Part shown: in pieces, positions 1 through 9,009 of the stretch
How positions within the stretch are numbered: the stretch's first letter is position 1
Layout of the letters: the number at the start of each line of letters is the position of its first letter
NCBI RefSeq assembly: GCF_001458595.1
Contig: NZ_LN890326.1
Span: forward strand, 22,752-86,751
DNA from: Clostridium neonatale
GTDB lineage: Bacteria; Bacillota; Clostridia; Clostridiales; Clostridiaceae
Direction: 5' to 3'
DNA length: 64,000 bases
Notes under the pieces: generated by a model
The model's input: the letters and a program-made list of their open reading frames with translations, nothing else
The model's database searches: none
What the model was told of the DNA's origin: nothing
Made by a program: the position numbers and the translations under genes

Positions 1-24
1 TCTATCCAACTGAGCTATAGGTGC
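1..24 (-). tRNA. tRNA, 5' part only (cut by window edge), possibly Arg
   Basis: Reading the minus strand from position 24, the sequence gives a tRNA acceptor strand followed by a canonical D-arm (TAGCTCAGTTGGATAGA). The anticodon lies outside the window, so identity is a guess; the 5' end resembles clostridial tRNA-Arg. Confidence 0.75.
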
Positions 25-61
25 ATATCTTAATATTTTCTTCTGTTTTTATATAAAAATA

Positions 62-85
62 AAAACAACTGATTTCAGTTGTTTT
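62..85 (-). terminator. Hairpin between tRNA-Gly and the partial tRNA
   Basis: Two perfect 11-base arms (62-72 and 75-85) with a 2-base loop are followed on the minus strand by a T-rich tract. It may end or attenuate transcription of the tRNA array before the last tRNA. Confidence 0.55.
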
Positions 86-86
86 T

Positions 87-160
87 TGGAGCGGGTAGTG
101 GGAATCGAACCCACCTTGCCAGCTTGGAAGGCTGGAGTATTACCGATATACGATACCCGC
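87..160 (-). tRNA. tRNA-Gly(TCC), copy 1
   Basis: The minus strand folds into a 74-nt cloverleaf with anticodon loop CTTCCAA (anticodon TCC), a GGTTCGATTCC T-arm and an encoded CCA end. The same gene recurs at 705-778 and 1437-1510. Confidence 0.97.
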
Positions 161-187
161 ATATTATTGTACATAATTTTTAATTAG

Positions 188-262
188 TGGAGCGCGAGAC
201 GGGACTCGAACCCGCAACTTCCACCTTGGCAAGGTGGCACTCTACCATTGAGTCACTCACGC
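188..262 (-). tRNA. tRNA-Gly(GCC), copy 1
   Basis: 75-nt cloverleaf, anticodon loop TTGCCAA (GCC), encoded CCA. Second copy at 810-884. Confidence 0.97.
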
Positions 263-266
263 AACT

Positions 267-350
267 TGGTGCAGATGAAGGGAGTCGAACCCCCACGCCG
301 TAGGCGCTAGATCCTAAGTCTAGTGCGTCTGCCAATTCCGCCACATCTGC
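267..350 (-). tRNA. tRNA-Leu(TAG), copy 1
   Basis: 84-nt class II tRNA with a long variable arm, anticodon loop CTTAGGA (TAG) and encoded CCA. Second copy at 891-974. Confidence 0.97.
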
Positions 351-356
351 ATATAT

Positions 357-432
357 TGGTGGCTCACCCGGGAATCGAACCCGGGACACCATGATTAAAA
401 GTCATGTGCTCTACCGACTGAGCTAGTGAACC
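357..432 (-). tRNA. tRNA-Lys(TTT), copy 1
   Basis: 76-nt cloverleaf, anticodon loop CTTTTAA (TTT), encoded CCA. Second copy at 981-1056. Confidence 0.97.
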
Positions 433-438
433 GTAAAA

Positions 439-513
439 TGGCTGGGATGGCAGGATTCGAACCTACGCATAATGGAGTCAAAGTCCATTGCCTTACCGCT
501 TGGCGACATCCCA
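439..513 (-). tRNA. tRNA-Gln(TTG), copy 1
   Basis: 75-nt cloverleaf starting TGGGATG, anticodon loop CTTTGAC (TTG), discriminator G and encoded CCA. Second copy at 1063-1137. Confidence 0.97.
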
Positions 514-519
514 ATTTTA

Positions 520-596
520 TGGGGTGAACGATGGGACTCGAACCCACGACAACCAGTGCCACAAACTGGCGCTCTACCAACTGAACTACGTTCACC
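520..596 (-). tRNA. tRNA-His(GTG), copy 1
   Basis: Cloverleaf with anticodon loop TTGTGGC (GTG). The extra 5' G (position 596) that pairs with C73 in tRNA-His is encoded, as is CCA. Second copy at 1144-1220. Confidence 0.97.
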
Positions 597-601
597 ATCA
601 A

Positions 602-678
<77 letters not shown>

Positions 679-704
679 ATATTTTACAAACTTAATCGTT
701 TGTA

Positions 705-778
705 TGGAGCGGGTAGTGGGAATCGAACCCACCTTGCCAGCTTGGAAGGCTGGAGTATTACCGATATACGATACCCGC
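705..778 (-). tRNA. tRNA-Gly(TCC), copy 2
   Basis: 74-nt cloverleaf with anticodon TCC and encoded CCA, the same gene as at 87-160. Confidence 0.97.
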
Positions 779-809
779 ATATTGCATTGTCCATAATTTT
801 GTTTAAAAA

Positions 810-884
810 TGGAGCGCGAGACGGGACTCGAACCCGCAACTTCCACCTTGGCAAGGTGGCACTCTACCATTGAGTCACTCACGC
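810..884 (-). tRNA. tRNA-Gly(GCC), copy 2
   Basis: 75-nt cloverleaf with anticodon GCC and encoded CCA, the same gene as at 188-262. Confidence 0.97.
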
Positions 885-890
885 ATTATT

Positions 891-974
891 TGGTGCAGAT
901 GAAGGGAGTCGAACCCCCACGCCGTAGGCGCTAGATCCTAAGTCTAGTGCGTCTGCCAATTCCGCCACATCTGC
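891..974 (-). tRNA. tRNA-Leu(TAG), copy 2
   Basis: 84-nt tRNA with a long variable arm and anticodon TAG, the same gene as at 267-350 and offset by exactly 624 bp. Confidence 0.97.
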
Positions 975-980
975 ATATAT

Positions 981-1056
981 TGGTGGCTCACCCGGGAATC
1001 GAACCCGGGACACCATGATTAAAAGTCATGTGCTCTACCGACTGAGCTAGTGAACC
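981..1056 (-). tRNA. tRNA-Lys(TTT), copy 2
   Basis: 76-nt cloverleaf, anticodon TTT, offset 624 bp from copy 1. Confidence 0.97.
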
Positions 1057-1062
1057 GTAAAA

Positions 1063-1137
1063 TGGCTGGGATGGCAGGATTCGAACCTACGCATAATGGA
1101 GTCAAAGTCCATTGCCTTACCGCTTGGCGACATCCCA
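1063..1137 (-). tRNA. tRNA-Gln(TTG), copy 2
   Basis: 75-nt cloverleaf, anticodon TTG, offset 624 bp from copy 1. Confidence 0.97.
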
Positions 1138-1143
1138 ATTTTA

Positions 1144-1220
1144 TGGGGTGAACGATGGGACTCGAACCCACGACAACCAGTGCCACAAACTGGCGCTCTA
1201 CCAACTGAACTACGTTCACC
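1144..1220 (-). tRNA. tRNA-His(GTG), copy 2
   Basis: 77-nt cloverleaf with the tRNA-His extra 5' G and anticodon GTG, offset 624 bp from copy 1. Confidence 0.97.
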
Positions 1221-1225
1221 ATCAA

Positions 1226-1302
<77 letters not shown>

Positions 1303-1319
1303 ATATTCAGACTCTAATA

Positions 1320-1348
1320 ATTATAGAACATATTCTGATTTTTGTCAA
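1320..1348 (-). promoter_or_regulatory. Consensus sigma-A promoter P2 of the tRNA array
   Basis: On the minus strand TTGACA (1343-1348), a 17-bp spacer and TATAAT (1320-1325) form a perfect consensus promoter. It reads into tRNA-Arg(TCT) copy 2, whose 5' end lies 18 bp beyond the -10 box. Confidence 0.9.
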
Positions 1349-1373
1349 CTTTACTTCCACCAGAACGTATTCT

Positions 1374-1402
1374 ATTTTAATATCTTAATAGATATTTGTC
1401 AA
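1374..1402 (-). promoter_or_regulatory. Sigma-A promoter P1 of the tRNA array
   Basis: On the minus strand TTGACA (1397-1402), 17 bp, TAAAAT (1374-1379). It is in tandem with the perfect promoter at 1320-1348. Confidence 0.8.
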
Positions 1403-1436
1403 GATTTTTTTCAAATTCATTTGATAAAATCTTTAT

Positions 1437-1510
1437 TGGAGCGGGTAGTGGGAATCGAACCCACCTTGCCAGCTTGGAAGGCTGGAGTATTACCGATATA
1501 CGATACCCGC
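1437..1510 (-). tRNA. tRNA-Gly(TCC), copy 3
   Basis: 74-nt cloverleaf with anticodon TCC and CCA. This third copy sits upstream of the tandem promoters and follows tRNA-Pro, as if the duplication unit began with this gene. Confidence 0.97.
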
Positions 1511-1541
1511 ATACTGAACTTTAATCATTTATTATGATTAT

Positions 1542-1617
1542 TGGTCGGGGTGACAGGGATCGAACCTGCGACCTCATGGTCCCAAACCACGCGCGCTCCC
1601 ATCTGCGCCACACCCCG
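1542..1617 (-). tRNA. tRNA-Pro(TGG)
   Basis: 76-nt cloverleaf, acceptor CGGGGTG/CACCCCG, anticodon loop TTTGGGA (TGG), encoded CCA. It is the first gene of the visible array. Confidence 0.97.
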
Positions 1618-1651
1618 CTGTTTTTTTACATACCGTTCAGCGACAATGATT

Positions 1652-1680
1652 ATTCTACAATATCACGTTCAATTCGTCAA
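1652..1680 (-). promoter_or_regulatory. Sigma-A promoter upstream of tRNA-Pro
   Basis: On the minus strand TTGACG (1675-1680), 17 bp, TAGAAT (1652-1657), 35 bp before the tRNA-Pro 5' end. Confidence 0.85.
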
Positions 1681-1929
1681 TACCTTTTTTAAATAAATTT
1701 ATTAAAATGCTTCTTTTTATATTTTAAATATGCTTAATAAATTATTTATTCATAGTTTATAACACTCTAAATACATATACATAAATTTTGAGATTATTAT
1801 ACTATACTTCTTATTATCTAAATAACAATCAACTAGTATAATAACCTCTTTTTTCATATCTTATACTATATATTTTATGTAATTACACTACACATACATT
1901 TCTCTGTACATAATACACTCTATTTATTG
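1681..1929. other. Intergenic, AT-rich, nothing recognised
   Basis: Very AT-rich spacer between the tRNA promoter and the end of the phosphodiesterase gene. I see no ORF, structured RNA or strong hairpin in it. Confidence 0.6.
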
Positions 1930-2403
1930 CTATTCAATTTCTTTTAAATAGACTTCTATCTCTCCATTATTTATGTTTATAAATCCAACACTTCTTTTTG
2001 ATAGTCTTGGTAACGATGTACTACCAGGATTCATAAGAATAAGTTCATCTGTTCTTTCTATCACAGCTTGATGTGTATGTCCAAACAAGACAATATCTGC
2101 TCCTATTTCTCTCCCTTTATAATATATATTATTTAGCCCCATTTTAACCCCATAAAGGTCTCCATGTGTCATAAATATTTTCTTACCTTCAACATCTATA
2201 AGTCTATCCTTTGGATATTTTCTAGAGAAATCACAATTCCCTGCAACTATGTAAACATCGCCTTTAAATTCTCTTTCTAACTCTTCTGCATCCTCTACGT
2301 TATCACCAAGATGAATAAGTATATCAGCATCTTTTATTAACATCTTAACAGATTTAACATACGCATCACTTCTATGTGTATCACTTACAACAGCTATTAG
2401 CAC
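1930..2403 (-). CDS. YfcE/MJ0936-family metallophosphoesterase
   Basis: A 157-residue phosphodiesterase of the calcineurin-like YfcE/MJ0936 family, expected to hydrolyse phosphodiester bonds using two metal ions in the cytoplasm; the natural substrate is unknown. The family motifs appear in order: DTH near the N terminus, GDN, GNCD, HGD and GHTH, covering all expected metal ligands at normal family length. The start is a GTG (2401-2403) placed six bases after GGAGGAG. It is the last gene of the AIR-synthase-like / rph / rdgB cluster, an arrangement common in clostridia, which suggests co-transcription with nucleotide and RNA housekeeping genes. Confidence 0.88.
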   Translation of the reverse strand: MLIAVVSDTHRSDAYVKSVKMLIKDADILIHLGDNVEDAEELEREFKGDVYIVAGNCDFSRKYPKDRLIDVEGKKIFMTHGDLYGVKMGLNNIYYKGREIGADIVLFGHTHQAVIERTDELILMNPGSTSLPRLSKRSVGFININNGEIEVYLKEIE

Positions 2404-2448
2404 ATATATCTCCTCCTACAAACTAGTTATATATAATCAAATTTCAAA

Positions 2449-3060
2449 TTATATTAAATCAATTAAAGTATCTTTTAATTTAATAAGAGCAATACCTCTA
2501 TGACTTATTTTATTTTTTTCTTCAGCTTCAAGCTCTCCAAAGGTCTTATTGAAAGGTTCATAGAAAAATAGTGGGTCATATCCAAATCCACCTTTTCCCT
2601 GTATACTTTCAATTATAAATCCTCGCACTTCACCCCTAACAGTATAATATTCTCCTTTATCAGTAAATAGAGATAGCTGACACACAAACTGAGCTCCTCT
2701 TTTTTCTTTAGGAACACCTTCTAAGTTTTCTAATAATTTTTCATTATTTTTATCATCATTTCCGTGTTCACCGGAATATCTTGCTGAATATATTCCTGGC
2801 TCTCCATTTAAATAATCAACTTCTAAACCTGAATCATCTGCCAGAACTATAAAATCTTTTTTCCCTTTAGATAATAAAAACTCATATATTTCTTTAGCTT
2901 TTTTCTTAGCATTTTCTTCAAAAGTCTTCCCATCTTCAACTACATCAATATCAATTCCTTCATCTTTTAAAGACTTTACTTCTATAGGTAGTCCTTCTAA
3001 TATTTCTTTAATTTCTTTTACCTTTTTTGCATTATTGCTTGCTAATATTAATTTTTTCAT
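2449..3060 (-). CDS. rdgB: Non-canonical purine NTP pyrophosphatase (RdgB/HAM1)
   Basis: Hydrolyses ITP, dITP and XTP to the monophosphates, keeping deaminated purines out of DNA and RNA. The N terminus has the family LASNNAKK substrate-binding motif; the central [23 protein letters not shown] segment and GGFGYDP and SHRG near the C terminus are also present. I place the start at ATG 3058-3060, not the longer in-frame reading, because it gives the canonical N terminus and GGAGG lies just upstream inside rph. The start overlaps the rph stop by one base (TAATG), so the two are probably translationally coupled. Confidence 0.95.
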   Translation of the reverse strand: MKKLILASNNAKKVKEIKEILEGLPIEVKSLKDEGIDIDVVEDGKTFEENAKKKAKEIYEFLLSKGKKDFIVLADDSGLEVDYLNGEPGIYSARYSGEHGNDDKNNEKLLENLEGVPKEKRGAQFVCQLSLFTDKGEYYTVRGEVRGFIIESIQGKGGFGYDPLFFYEPFNKTFGELEAEEKNKISHRGIALIKLKDTLIDLI

Positions 3061-3809
3061 TAATTGCTTCCTCCAGTTCCTATCCAAAGCGCATCCATCT
3101 TAAGCGCATCCTTTTGGGCTTGAATCATTTGCTTTATTCCCTTTTCCGCAAGATCTATTAATTCATTTAGCTCTGTTCTTGTATAAGGAGCTTCTTCACC
3201 AGTCCCTTGAACTTCTATGAATTCCCCTTCATCTGTCATTACTACATTCATATCAACTTTTGCTTCCGAATCTTCTACATAGCATAAATCTAGCAGCTTC
3301 TCATTATTTAATATTCCAACACTAGTTGCAGCTACAAAGTTTCTGATTGGATACACTTTAAAAGGCTTAGACTTATGCATCTTATTAACAGCATCAACAA
3401 GTGCTATAAATGCTCCTGAAATAGATGTTGTTCTAGTTCCACCATCAGCTTGAATAACATCGCAATCTATCCACAAAGTTTTTTCTCCAAGAGCTTTTAA
3501 ATCAACTACTGCTCTTAATGCTCTTCCTATTAATCTCTGTATCTCCATAGTTCTTCCATCTATTTTTAATCTAGCGATATCTCTTATTTTTCTAACTTCT
3601 GTGGATCTAGGTAGCATATTATATTCCGCTGCAATCCATCCCTCACCCTTACCTTTTAAAAATGGTGGAACCTTCTCTTCAATTGAAACATTACATAGTA
3701 CTTTTGTATCTCCTACCTCAATAAGAACAGATCCTTCTGCATATTTAGTATAATTTCTAATTATTTTTGTATGTCTAATTTGGTCATTCTTTCTTCCATC
3801 AACTCTCAA
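3060..3809 (-). CDS. rph: Ribonuclease PH
   Basis: Phosphorolytic 3'-5' exoribonuclease that trims the 3' ends of tRNA precursors. The 249 residues match the usual size and start with the family RVDGR motif. Conserved blocks such as [18 protein letters not shown] and [14 protein letters not shown] are present, along with the C-terminal [10 protein letters not shown] segment. The start is TTG (3807-3809) behind AGGAGAG. It sits between an AIR-synthase-like gene (4-bp gap) and rdgB (1-bp overlap), so it is clearly part of an operon. Confidence 0.96.
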   Translation of the reverse strand: MRVDGRKNDQIRHTKIIRNYTKYAEGSVLIEVGDTKVLCNVSIEEKVPPFLKGKGEGWIAAEYNMLPRSTEVRKIRDIARLKIDGRTMEIQRLIGRALRAVVDLKALGEKTLWIDCDVIQADGGTRTTSISGAFIALVDAVNKMHKSKPFKVYPIRNFVAATSVGILNNEKLLDLCYVEDSEAKVDMNVVMTDEGEFIEVQGTGEEAPYTRTELNELIDLAEKGIKQMIQAQKDALKMDALWIGTGGSN

Positions 3810-3813
3810 AATG

Positions 3814-4797
3814 TCACTCTCCTATATTAAATAATTCATCTCTTTTAGGTGGATCCACCTTAATTTTTTTGCCATCTTCTATTAAAAAACCATCTTTTTC
3901 GGTTATCTTGCCTATTATAGTAGCTTTTATGTTATAACCTTCAAGTTCTTTAACTAATTCTTTTCCTTTATTTGTAGTAATCATCATACTGCCAGATGAT
4001 ATTAATCTAAGATAATCTATATTAAATTCTTTACAAATCTTTTTTGTAATATCTAGTACTGGCACCTTGTCTTTATATATTTCAAATCCTTTATTAGCAG
4101 CAGCAGATACTTCAAATATAGCCCCTAGAAGTCCACCTTCTGTTATATCATGCATTGAATGTGCACCTAATTTTCCTGCTATTCTGCCTTCCTTTAAGAC
4201 ACTCAATTCATCTATTAATGATTTTCCAATATCTATTTCTTCTTTTGATAAAATCCTATTTAATCTCTCTTCATGATCATTAATTAAAATGCAAGTTCCT
4301 TCGAGTCCCATGGTTTTTGTTACTACTATATCATCTCCAACCATCGCACCTGCAGTCCTAACTGATTTTCCCCTTGGATTTTTTCCTATCACAGTAACTG
4401 AAATAATCATTTTATTAACTGCACTGGTAACCTCCGTATGACCACCTATAATCTCAACATTTATTTTTTCTGCTTCTTCATTAATTTCTTTCATAACATC
4501 ATTGATTTCATCTAAGCTTGATGTAGTAGGTGCTAAAATAGTAACTAAAATTCCTATTGGTTCTCCACCTGCTGAAGCTATATCATTACAATTTATATGA
4601 ACAGCAAGCTTCCCCACGTTCTTATCTGCACCTGTAATTGGATCTGTAGAGAATATTGCTTCACTTTCTCCAAAATCAATTATAGAACAATCTTCACCAA
4701 CATCATTTCTAACAATAACCTCATCTCTTTTTATTGATTTATTATTAAAAATAATGTTCTTCAGATCATCAAAGTTTAATTTTCCTTCCTTAATCAT
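3814..4797 (-). CDS. AIR synthase-related protein (HypE/ThiL/SelD-like fold)
   Basis: A 327-residue member of the PurM/HypE/ThiL ATP-binding superfamily. The N-terminal half carries the family nucleotide and metal motifs ([11 protein letters not shown], then FSTDPITG and the [16 protein letters not shown] block) and the C-terminal half holds the [15 protein letters not shown] motif. Clostridial genomes usually call this an AIR synthase or hydrogenase maturation-like protein, but no hyp genes are nearby, so a role in hydrogenase maturation is not supported here. It starts at ATG behind AGGGGAG and heads the rph-rdgB operon. The actual substrate is unknown. Confidence 0.8.
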   Translation of the reverse strand: MIKEGKLNFDDLKNIIFNNKSIKRDEVIVRNDVGEDCSIIDFGESEAIFSTDPITGADKNVGKLAVHINCNDIASAGGEPIGILVTILAPTTSSLDEINDVMKEINEEAEKINVEIIGGHTEVTSAVNKMIISVTVIGKNPRGKSVRTAGAMVGDDIVVTKTMGLEGTCILINDHEERLNRILSKEEIDIGKSLIDELSVLKEGRIAGKLGAHSMHDITEGGLLGAIFEVSAAANKGFEIYKDKVPVLDITKKICKEFNIDYLRLISSGSMMITTNKGKELVKELEGYNIKATIIGKITEKDGFLIEDGKKIKVDPPKRDELFNIGE

Positions 4798-4891
4798 TAA
4801 AAATCTCCCCTTTTAGTTGTTTTTTATGCACCTTTTCACTACTAAATTCATATTAATGAATAAGATTAGAATTTTATGAGAGGTGTATACA

Positions 4892-6571
4892 TTGAGATAT
4901 ATAGGACCATTTTTCAGGATGAATAGTCTTTCCCAAAAAGAAATTAGTGGTCAACTTTTTTACTTATCAAAAGAATCAGTTAAAACTTTAGTACTAAATT
5001 CAAAATGTGGACTTATAATTCCTCCAGTAAGGACTTCAAAAAAGTCTTCTATAAATGATATTAACACACTAAATAATTTTTCACCACTATTATGCTTATA
5101 TAGAAAAGCTTCTCCTATGTTCATCCATAATAAAACAAGTCATGGGTTTGATGAGTCAACTTTTAAGAAAGAGATATCACCTACTACTAATGCCCTTATG
5201 ACATTATGCCTTCTTGAGTTAAGTAAATACTACTCGCATTTTACTGAGGGTAATAGAAATATCAATTCTCTTGAAAATGCATATAAATATTTAGCTAAAG
5301 AGCAGCTCCAATTTTATTCAGAGCATTTAAGAAATGCAGAAGGTCTATTTGTTCCCAAGAAAAATATATCTGATGGTAATTCAAAAGGATATGAATTAGT
5401 AGATAAAGATAATAAATTCAAGTTTTCAGATCAAGCATTTATGATGGATGCATATTTATTATATTCAATATACAACCCTTCTGATGATGCCTGCGAAGAT
5501 TACAAAATCTTTTCATATGAAATTTTGCAAGTGTTTAAGGAGTATAAGGATTCTCTTTATGATTTATCATTTACAGAAAGCATAGAAATATTCTTAGCAC
5601 TTAATGTTTTCTACAAATATTCAAATTCATTAATAGCTAGAGAACTTATTCTTGACTTAGGTGATTATTTAGTCAATAAATTTCAAGAAAAAGATTACTA
5701 TATAGATTCCCTAGACGATTGCGCTTTATTCGCTATATGTTTAATGGAAGCTTATAAACATACAGATATTATTTCCTTCAAAGAGACTGCTAAGGAAATA
5801 AACGAAAAACTTCTCAGCTTATATGATAATGATAAAAATATCTTTTTAAAGATATCTGATAAAAAAGATATTAAGTATTCATGTACAGAAATAAATTTCT
5901 ATCTAATTTCATTAATTTTGTACTCTGAAGAAACTGATAAAACAAATGATTTAAAGCCTATTGTATCAGGAATATTTAAAAGATTTTATGTAAATGGAGG
6001 TCTATTATCCAGCTGGCCTGAAGCACCTACTTTAGATGAAGTAGAAAGATATAAAAGATTAAGTCTTCGTGTTGATGATATGATGGATGAAAGTTATTTT
6101 AGAATGTCGGTACTTCCAACTCCTAAGAGTACAGGATTAGCACCTATATTTGTAAAAAATCTAGAATATTCTAAAAAGAAAGATAATCTAAGCAAAGGTA
6201 GAATTACATTTGATAGCAATAAAAATATGACTAATTTCTTTTTAATAATATATCTTTTTAGAAACTCTGTTGAGGATACTATGGAATTAAATCTTCCGCT
6301 TGAAAAGCAAGAAGCTTTAAACAATTCACTTAGAAAATCATCATCTTCAGAATCTAAAAACGCTAACTTAGATAACAATGAACCTTCAGATATAGAATCA
6401 GAAATTTCTGAAATAAAATCCAATGACTCAGTTATTGATACTACATCAGAATTAGAAAATATAAGCAATAATTCAGAGCCTCAAATAACTTTAAATGGTC
6501 TCTCTGAAAATAAAGCTTCCAGTAGCGAACACCCTAATTTATCTAAGAATAAAAAATCAAAGAAAAGATAA
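4892..6571 (+). CDS. Conserved clostridial protein of unknown function
   Basis: I do not recognise a named domain. The first 430 residues or so read as a helical globular protein with the look of an alpha/alpha-toroid (repeating long helices, conserved GGLLSSWPEAPTLDE and DDMMDESYFRMSVLPTP segments). The last 95 residues are low-complexity, rich in Ser, Glu and Asn, ending in a basic KNKKSKKR tail. I choose TTG at 4892 as start because GAGAGGTG lies seven bases upstream; a GTG at 4883 is in frame but overlaps that ribosome binding site. It is divergent from the AIR-synthase-like operon and is followed by a clear terminator. No signal peptide or membrane segment is visible. Confidence 0.75.
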   Translation: MRYIGPFFRMNSLSQKEISGQLFYLSKESVKTLVLNSKCGLIIPPVRTSKKSSINDINTLNNFSPLLCLYRKASPMFIHNKTSHGFDESTFKKEISPTTNALMTLCLLELSKYYSHFTEGNRNINSLENAYKYLAKEQLQFYSEHLRNAEGLFVPKKNISDGNSKGYELVDKDNKFKFSDQAFMMDAYLLYSIYNPSDDACEDYKIFSYEILQVFKEYKDSLYDLSFTESIEIFLALNVFYKYSNSLIARELILDLGDYLVNKFQEKDYYIDSLDDCALFAICLMEAYKHTDIISFKETAKEINEKLLSLYDNDKNIFLKISDKKDIKYSCTEINFYLISLILYSEETDKTNDLKPIVSGIFKRFYVNGGLLSSWPEAPTLDEVERYKRLSLRVDDMMDESYFRMSVLPTPKSTGLAPIFVKNLEYSKKKDNLSKGRITFDSNKNMTNFFLIIYLFRNSVEDTMELNLPLEKQEALNNSLRKSSSSESKNANLDNNEPSDIESEISEIKSNDSVIDTTSELENISNNSEPQITLNGLSENKASSSEHPNLSKNKKSKKR

Positions 6572-6591
6572 ATTAAATCACTATAATTGCA

Positions 6592-6637
6592 GGGATATAT
6601 CAAATTTAATGGCATTTCTGATATATCCCCTTTATTT
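6592..6637 (+). terminator. Rho-independent terminator
   Basis: Perfect 11-bp stem (6592-6602 with 6619-6629) followed by a T-rich tract, just after the unknown gene ending at 6571. Confidence 0.8.
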
Positions 6638-6668
6638 ATGTTTAAAATATGCAATGATTAATCTTTTT

Positions 6669-8147
6669 TTATTTTATACTACTAAAATTAATATTTCCAT
6701 TACCATCTATCTTGAGTGTAGAAATCTCATCTGAAAATCCTATATTCTCATTATAAAACGCTAATGGTAATATACTATAATCACTAAATAATGTTTCCTC
6801 TAATAAATTATAATTTCCATTCGCTTTATTAAATAAATCTTTTTCGCTATCACTCATATAATTAGAAAATCCATTAAATAACCTTTGTTTGTTATTAGAA
6901 TCTGCCTCAGAATTTATCAATACCATATCATATCTGTTTCTTAATTCTTCATCATTTATTTCATCTTTAACAAAACTATATCTTATAGTAATATGAGTAT
7001 TATCTTTAAACCATTGTTCAATTGCTCTACATAAGTTTCTGTTTTCAGTATTATCTTCAGCCAGTATAGTTAATATTTGAGGCTCACTCCATTCCTCTTT
7101 CTTATTCAAATTTACTTTTCTTTGTTGTATATTTGTTAGATTGTTCTTGTCTTCTCTAAAATAACTACATTCAGCTAATTCAAATTCTTTATTATCATCG
7201 CCATAAAATCTACTTAAAGCTTCACATATATTGTTATATATATCTCTTCTCCCTGCTAATGGGATATCGCCATTCTTATCACTTATATAAACATACGTAG
7301 ATTTATTTATTGGTAATGTTATTAGTTTTTTTTCTTCTGCTAACTTGCTTAGCTCACTTTCTGGAGGATCAATAATTATATCTCTTTGTTTTATTTCAAA
7401 TGCAGCCATTGATAATTCAGTATTTTCATCTTTTACTATATTTATAATCTCTTTATTTTCTGAATCTTTCTTTACGCTGACCAGTTTCATATTTTGATTA
7501 TCTGCACTCTCTATTTTGTAATCTCCGCTATAAACTAAATCATTATAGTTTTTATTCATGTCTCCCCACATTAATATATTCTTTCTCAATCTATATTGAG
7601 GCTTTGTTAATTCATTTATAAAATCCTTATTTGGCTTGTTTAACCTCATAACAACTTTTCCATCATTATTTGTTATAGCAACTCCAGTCATAAATGTGAC
7701 CTTGCCATCTTTAAACTGTTTAGCCCCATATACGTCAAGTAACGCTTGTATATTATTCTCATCTTCTTCTTTTATTAATTCCTTAAAGAAGGTTACAATA
7801 TCATCACAAGTTATTTTGCTTCCGTCACTCCAATATATATCATCTCTTATCTTAAATTCATATTGTATTCCATCAGAGCTTTGTGTTATTTCACTACATA
7901 ATACAGATATAATTTTATCATTTTCATCCTTCTCTATTAGCCCTTTACTTAATGCACAAAGAATATCTTTATCTCTAATTGATAGATTCGTTACAGTTCT
8001 TAAATTCTCTGGTATATTTTGTACGCCATAAGTAAATGCATTTACAGAGTCATCACTAACCGTTTTATCATCATCTTTATATACAAATCCTAAACAAAAT
8101 GATACAAATATTAGTGTTATAGACATAAGAATAAAATATTTTTTCAA
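6669..8147 (-). CDS. ABC transporter substrate-binding protein, oligopeptide (SBP_bac_5) type
   Basis: A 492-residue extracellular solute-binding protein of the OppA/DppA class. An N-terminal hydrophobic signal segment (residues 3-22) is followed by the family region ending in YEFKIRDDIYWSDGSKITCDD, which marks SBP_bac_5 proteins. The Cys in the signal (VSFCLG) does not make a good lipobox, so lipid anchoring is uncertain. The start is TTG at 8145-8147 behind GGGAGG. No permease or ATPase genes are adjacent, so it is an orphan binding protein, and its sequence is a divergent member of the family. Confidence 0.82.
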   Translation of the reverse strand: MKKYFILMSITLIFVSFCLGFVYKDDDKTVSDDSVNAFTYGVQNIPENLRTVTNLSIRDKDILCALSKGLIEKDENDKIISVLCSEITQSSDGIQYEFKIRDDIYWSDGSKITCDDIVTFFKELIKEEDENNIQALLDVYGAKQFKDGKVTFMTGVAITNNDGKVVMRLNKPNKDFINELTKPQYRLRKNILMWGDMNKNYNDLVYSGDYKIESADNQNMKLVSVKKDSENKEIINIVKDENTELSMAAFEIKQRDIIIDPPESELSKLAEEKKLITLPINKSTYVYISDKNGDIPLAGRRDIYNNICEALSRFYGDDNKEFELAECSYFREDKNNLTNIQQRKVNLNKKEEWSEPQILTILAEDNTENRNLCRAIEQWFKDNTHITIRYSFVKDEINDEELRNRYDMVLINSEADSNNKQRLFNGFSNYMSDSEKDLFNKANGNYNLLEETLFSDYSILPLAFYNENIGFSDEISTLKIDGNGNINFSSIK

Positions 8148-8309
8148 ATTTTATTCCTCCCTTTTACATTACTTTAAGATATTTATTATAACTTTTATTT
8201 CAAACTAAACTATATTACGTAGTATTTCCATTTTTTAGCTCTAATAAACAGTTATATTTTTTTTATTATTGTGATATAATTTTAATATCTTATTTGGGAG
8301 GTTTTTCAA

Positions 8310-8615
8310 ATGGAATATTTATTTGGAGCATTTGCAATAGTTTCTATAGTATTTATGTGTGTATTTATGTTTTTGGGAATATGGCTTTTTGTTGTAGCAT
8401 TAAAAGCTTTCCGTCATCAACGTTATCACAATTACATATTAGAAAAAATATATCAAAAAATATCAAAAATATCTGACAGTTTAAGTGATGACAATAATAA
8501 AAATGATTATTCATATTTAATTGGTGAAGAAGATTTTGACATTTCCGATGATAAAAATGATTCTAAGATCGATAATGTGACTGACTTTAATAAACAAGAA
8601 AAATTCACAAAATAA
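8310..8615 (+). CDS. Small membrane protein with acidic cytoplasmic tail
   Basis: A 101-residue protein with one long hydrophobic segment (about residues 4-32), then a basic stretch (KAFRHQRYHNYILEKIYQK) and an Asp/Asn-rich acidic tail. This arrangement suggests an N-terminal anchor with a cytoplasmic tail. Its function is unknown. ATG 8310 follows GGGAGG with good spacing; an overlapping frame starting at 8294 lacks such a site. A strong terminator follows at 8618. Confidence 0.75.
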   Translation: MEYLFGAFAIVSIVFMCVFMFLGIWLFVVALKAFRHQRYHNYILEKIYQKISKISDSLSDDNNKNDYSYLIGEEDFDISDDKNDSKIDNVTDFNKQEKFTK

Positions 8616-8617
8616 TA

Positions 8618-8666
8618 AAACTGCTTATGACTATAAATTACTATTTTACAGTCATAAGCAGTTTTT
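8618..8666. terminator. Bidirectional terminator between convergent genes
   Basis: 15-bp perfect stem (8618-8632 with 8650-8664) flanked by A- and T-tracts, between the plus-strand membrane protein and the minus-strand CD3324-family gene. It can serve both. Confidence 0.85.
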
Positions 8667-8688
8667 AAATAATATGCCTCATTTACCT

Positions 8689-8964
8689 TTATTCATTTTT
8701 ACTTTTTTGTAAGACAATTCTTTGAATACTCTTCTCTGATAAAAAATATTTTTCTGCAAGAATTTTTATCTTTACTCCAGTTTTATATTCTTCATATATC
8801 ATAGAATTTCTTTTTTCTATTTCTTTTCTATAGTCAGTATTCTCTCCCCAACTCTTTTTATTGTCTTCTTTTCTTGGAATATAAATGTACTCTCCATCAA
8901 CATAATTTTGAATCAATTCTAAAATTTCATCTGGCAATACATCTACAGCCTTTACATAGCTCAC
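8689..8964 (-). CDS. CD3324-family protein (small HTH, Mor-like)
   Basis: A 91-residue protein of the CD3324 family, widespread in Clostridia. The family pattern is visible: DVLPDEILELIQNYVDGEYIYIP, then RKE..KKSWGE, and a C-terminal helix-turn-helix (IKILAEKYFLSEKSIQRIV) like that of Mor/C-type or resolvase-type DNA-binding domains. It is probably a DNA-binding regulator; no target is known. The start is GTG (8962-8964) behind AGGAGGAG. Its 5' region contains a small reading frame and a hairpin (9010-9079) that may control it. Confidence 0.8.
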   Translation of the reverse strand: MSYVKAVDVLPDEILELIQNYVDGEYIYIPRKEDNKKSWGENTDYRKEIEKRNSMIYEEYKTGVKIKILAEKYFLSEKSIQRIVLQKSKNE

Positions 8965-9009
8965 TACTTGCTCTCCTCCTAAATATAATTTCTTTCTTTA
9001 ATTAGGATG

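Noticed and set aside
6094..6468. Acidic-looking ORF antisense to the gene at 4892
   Set aside because: It mirrors the low-complexity tail of the real gene and has no start signal.
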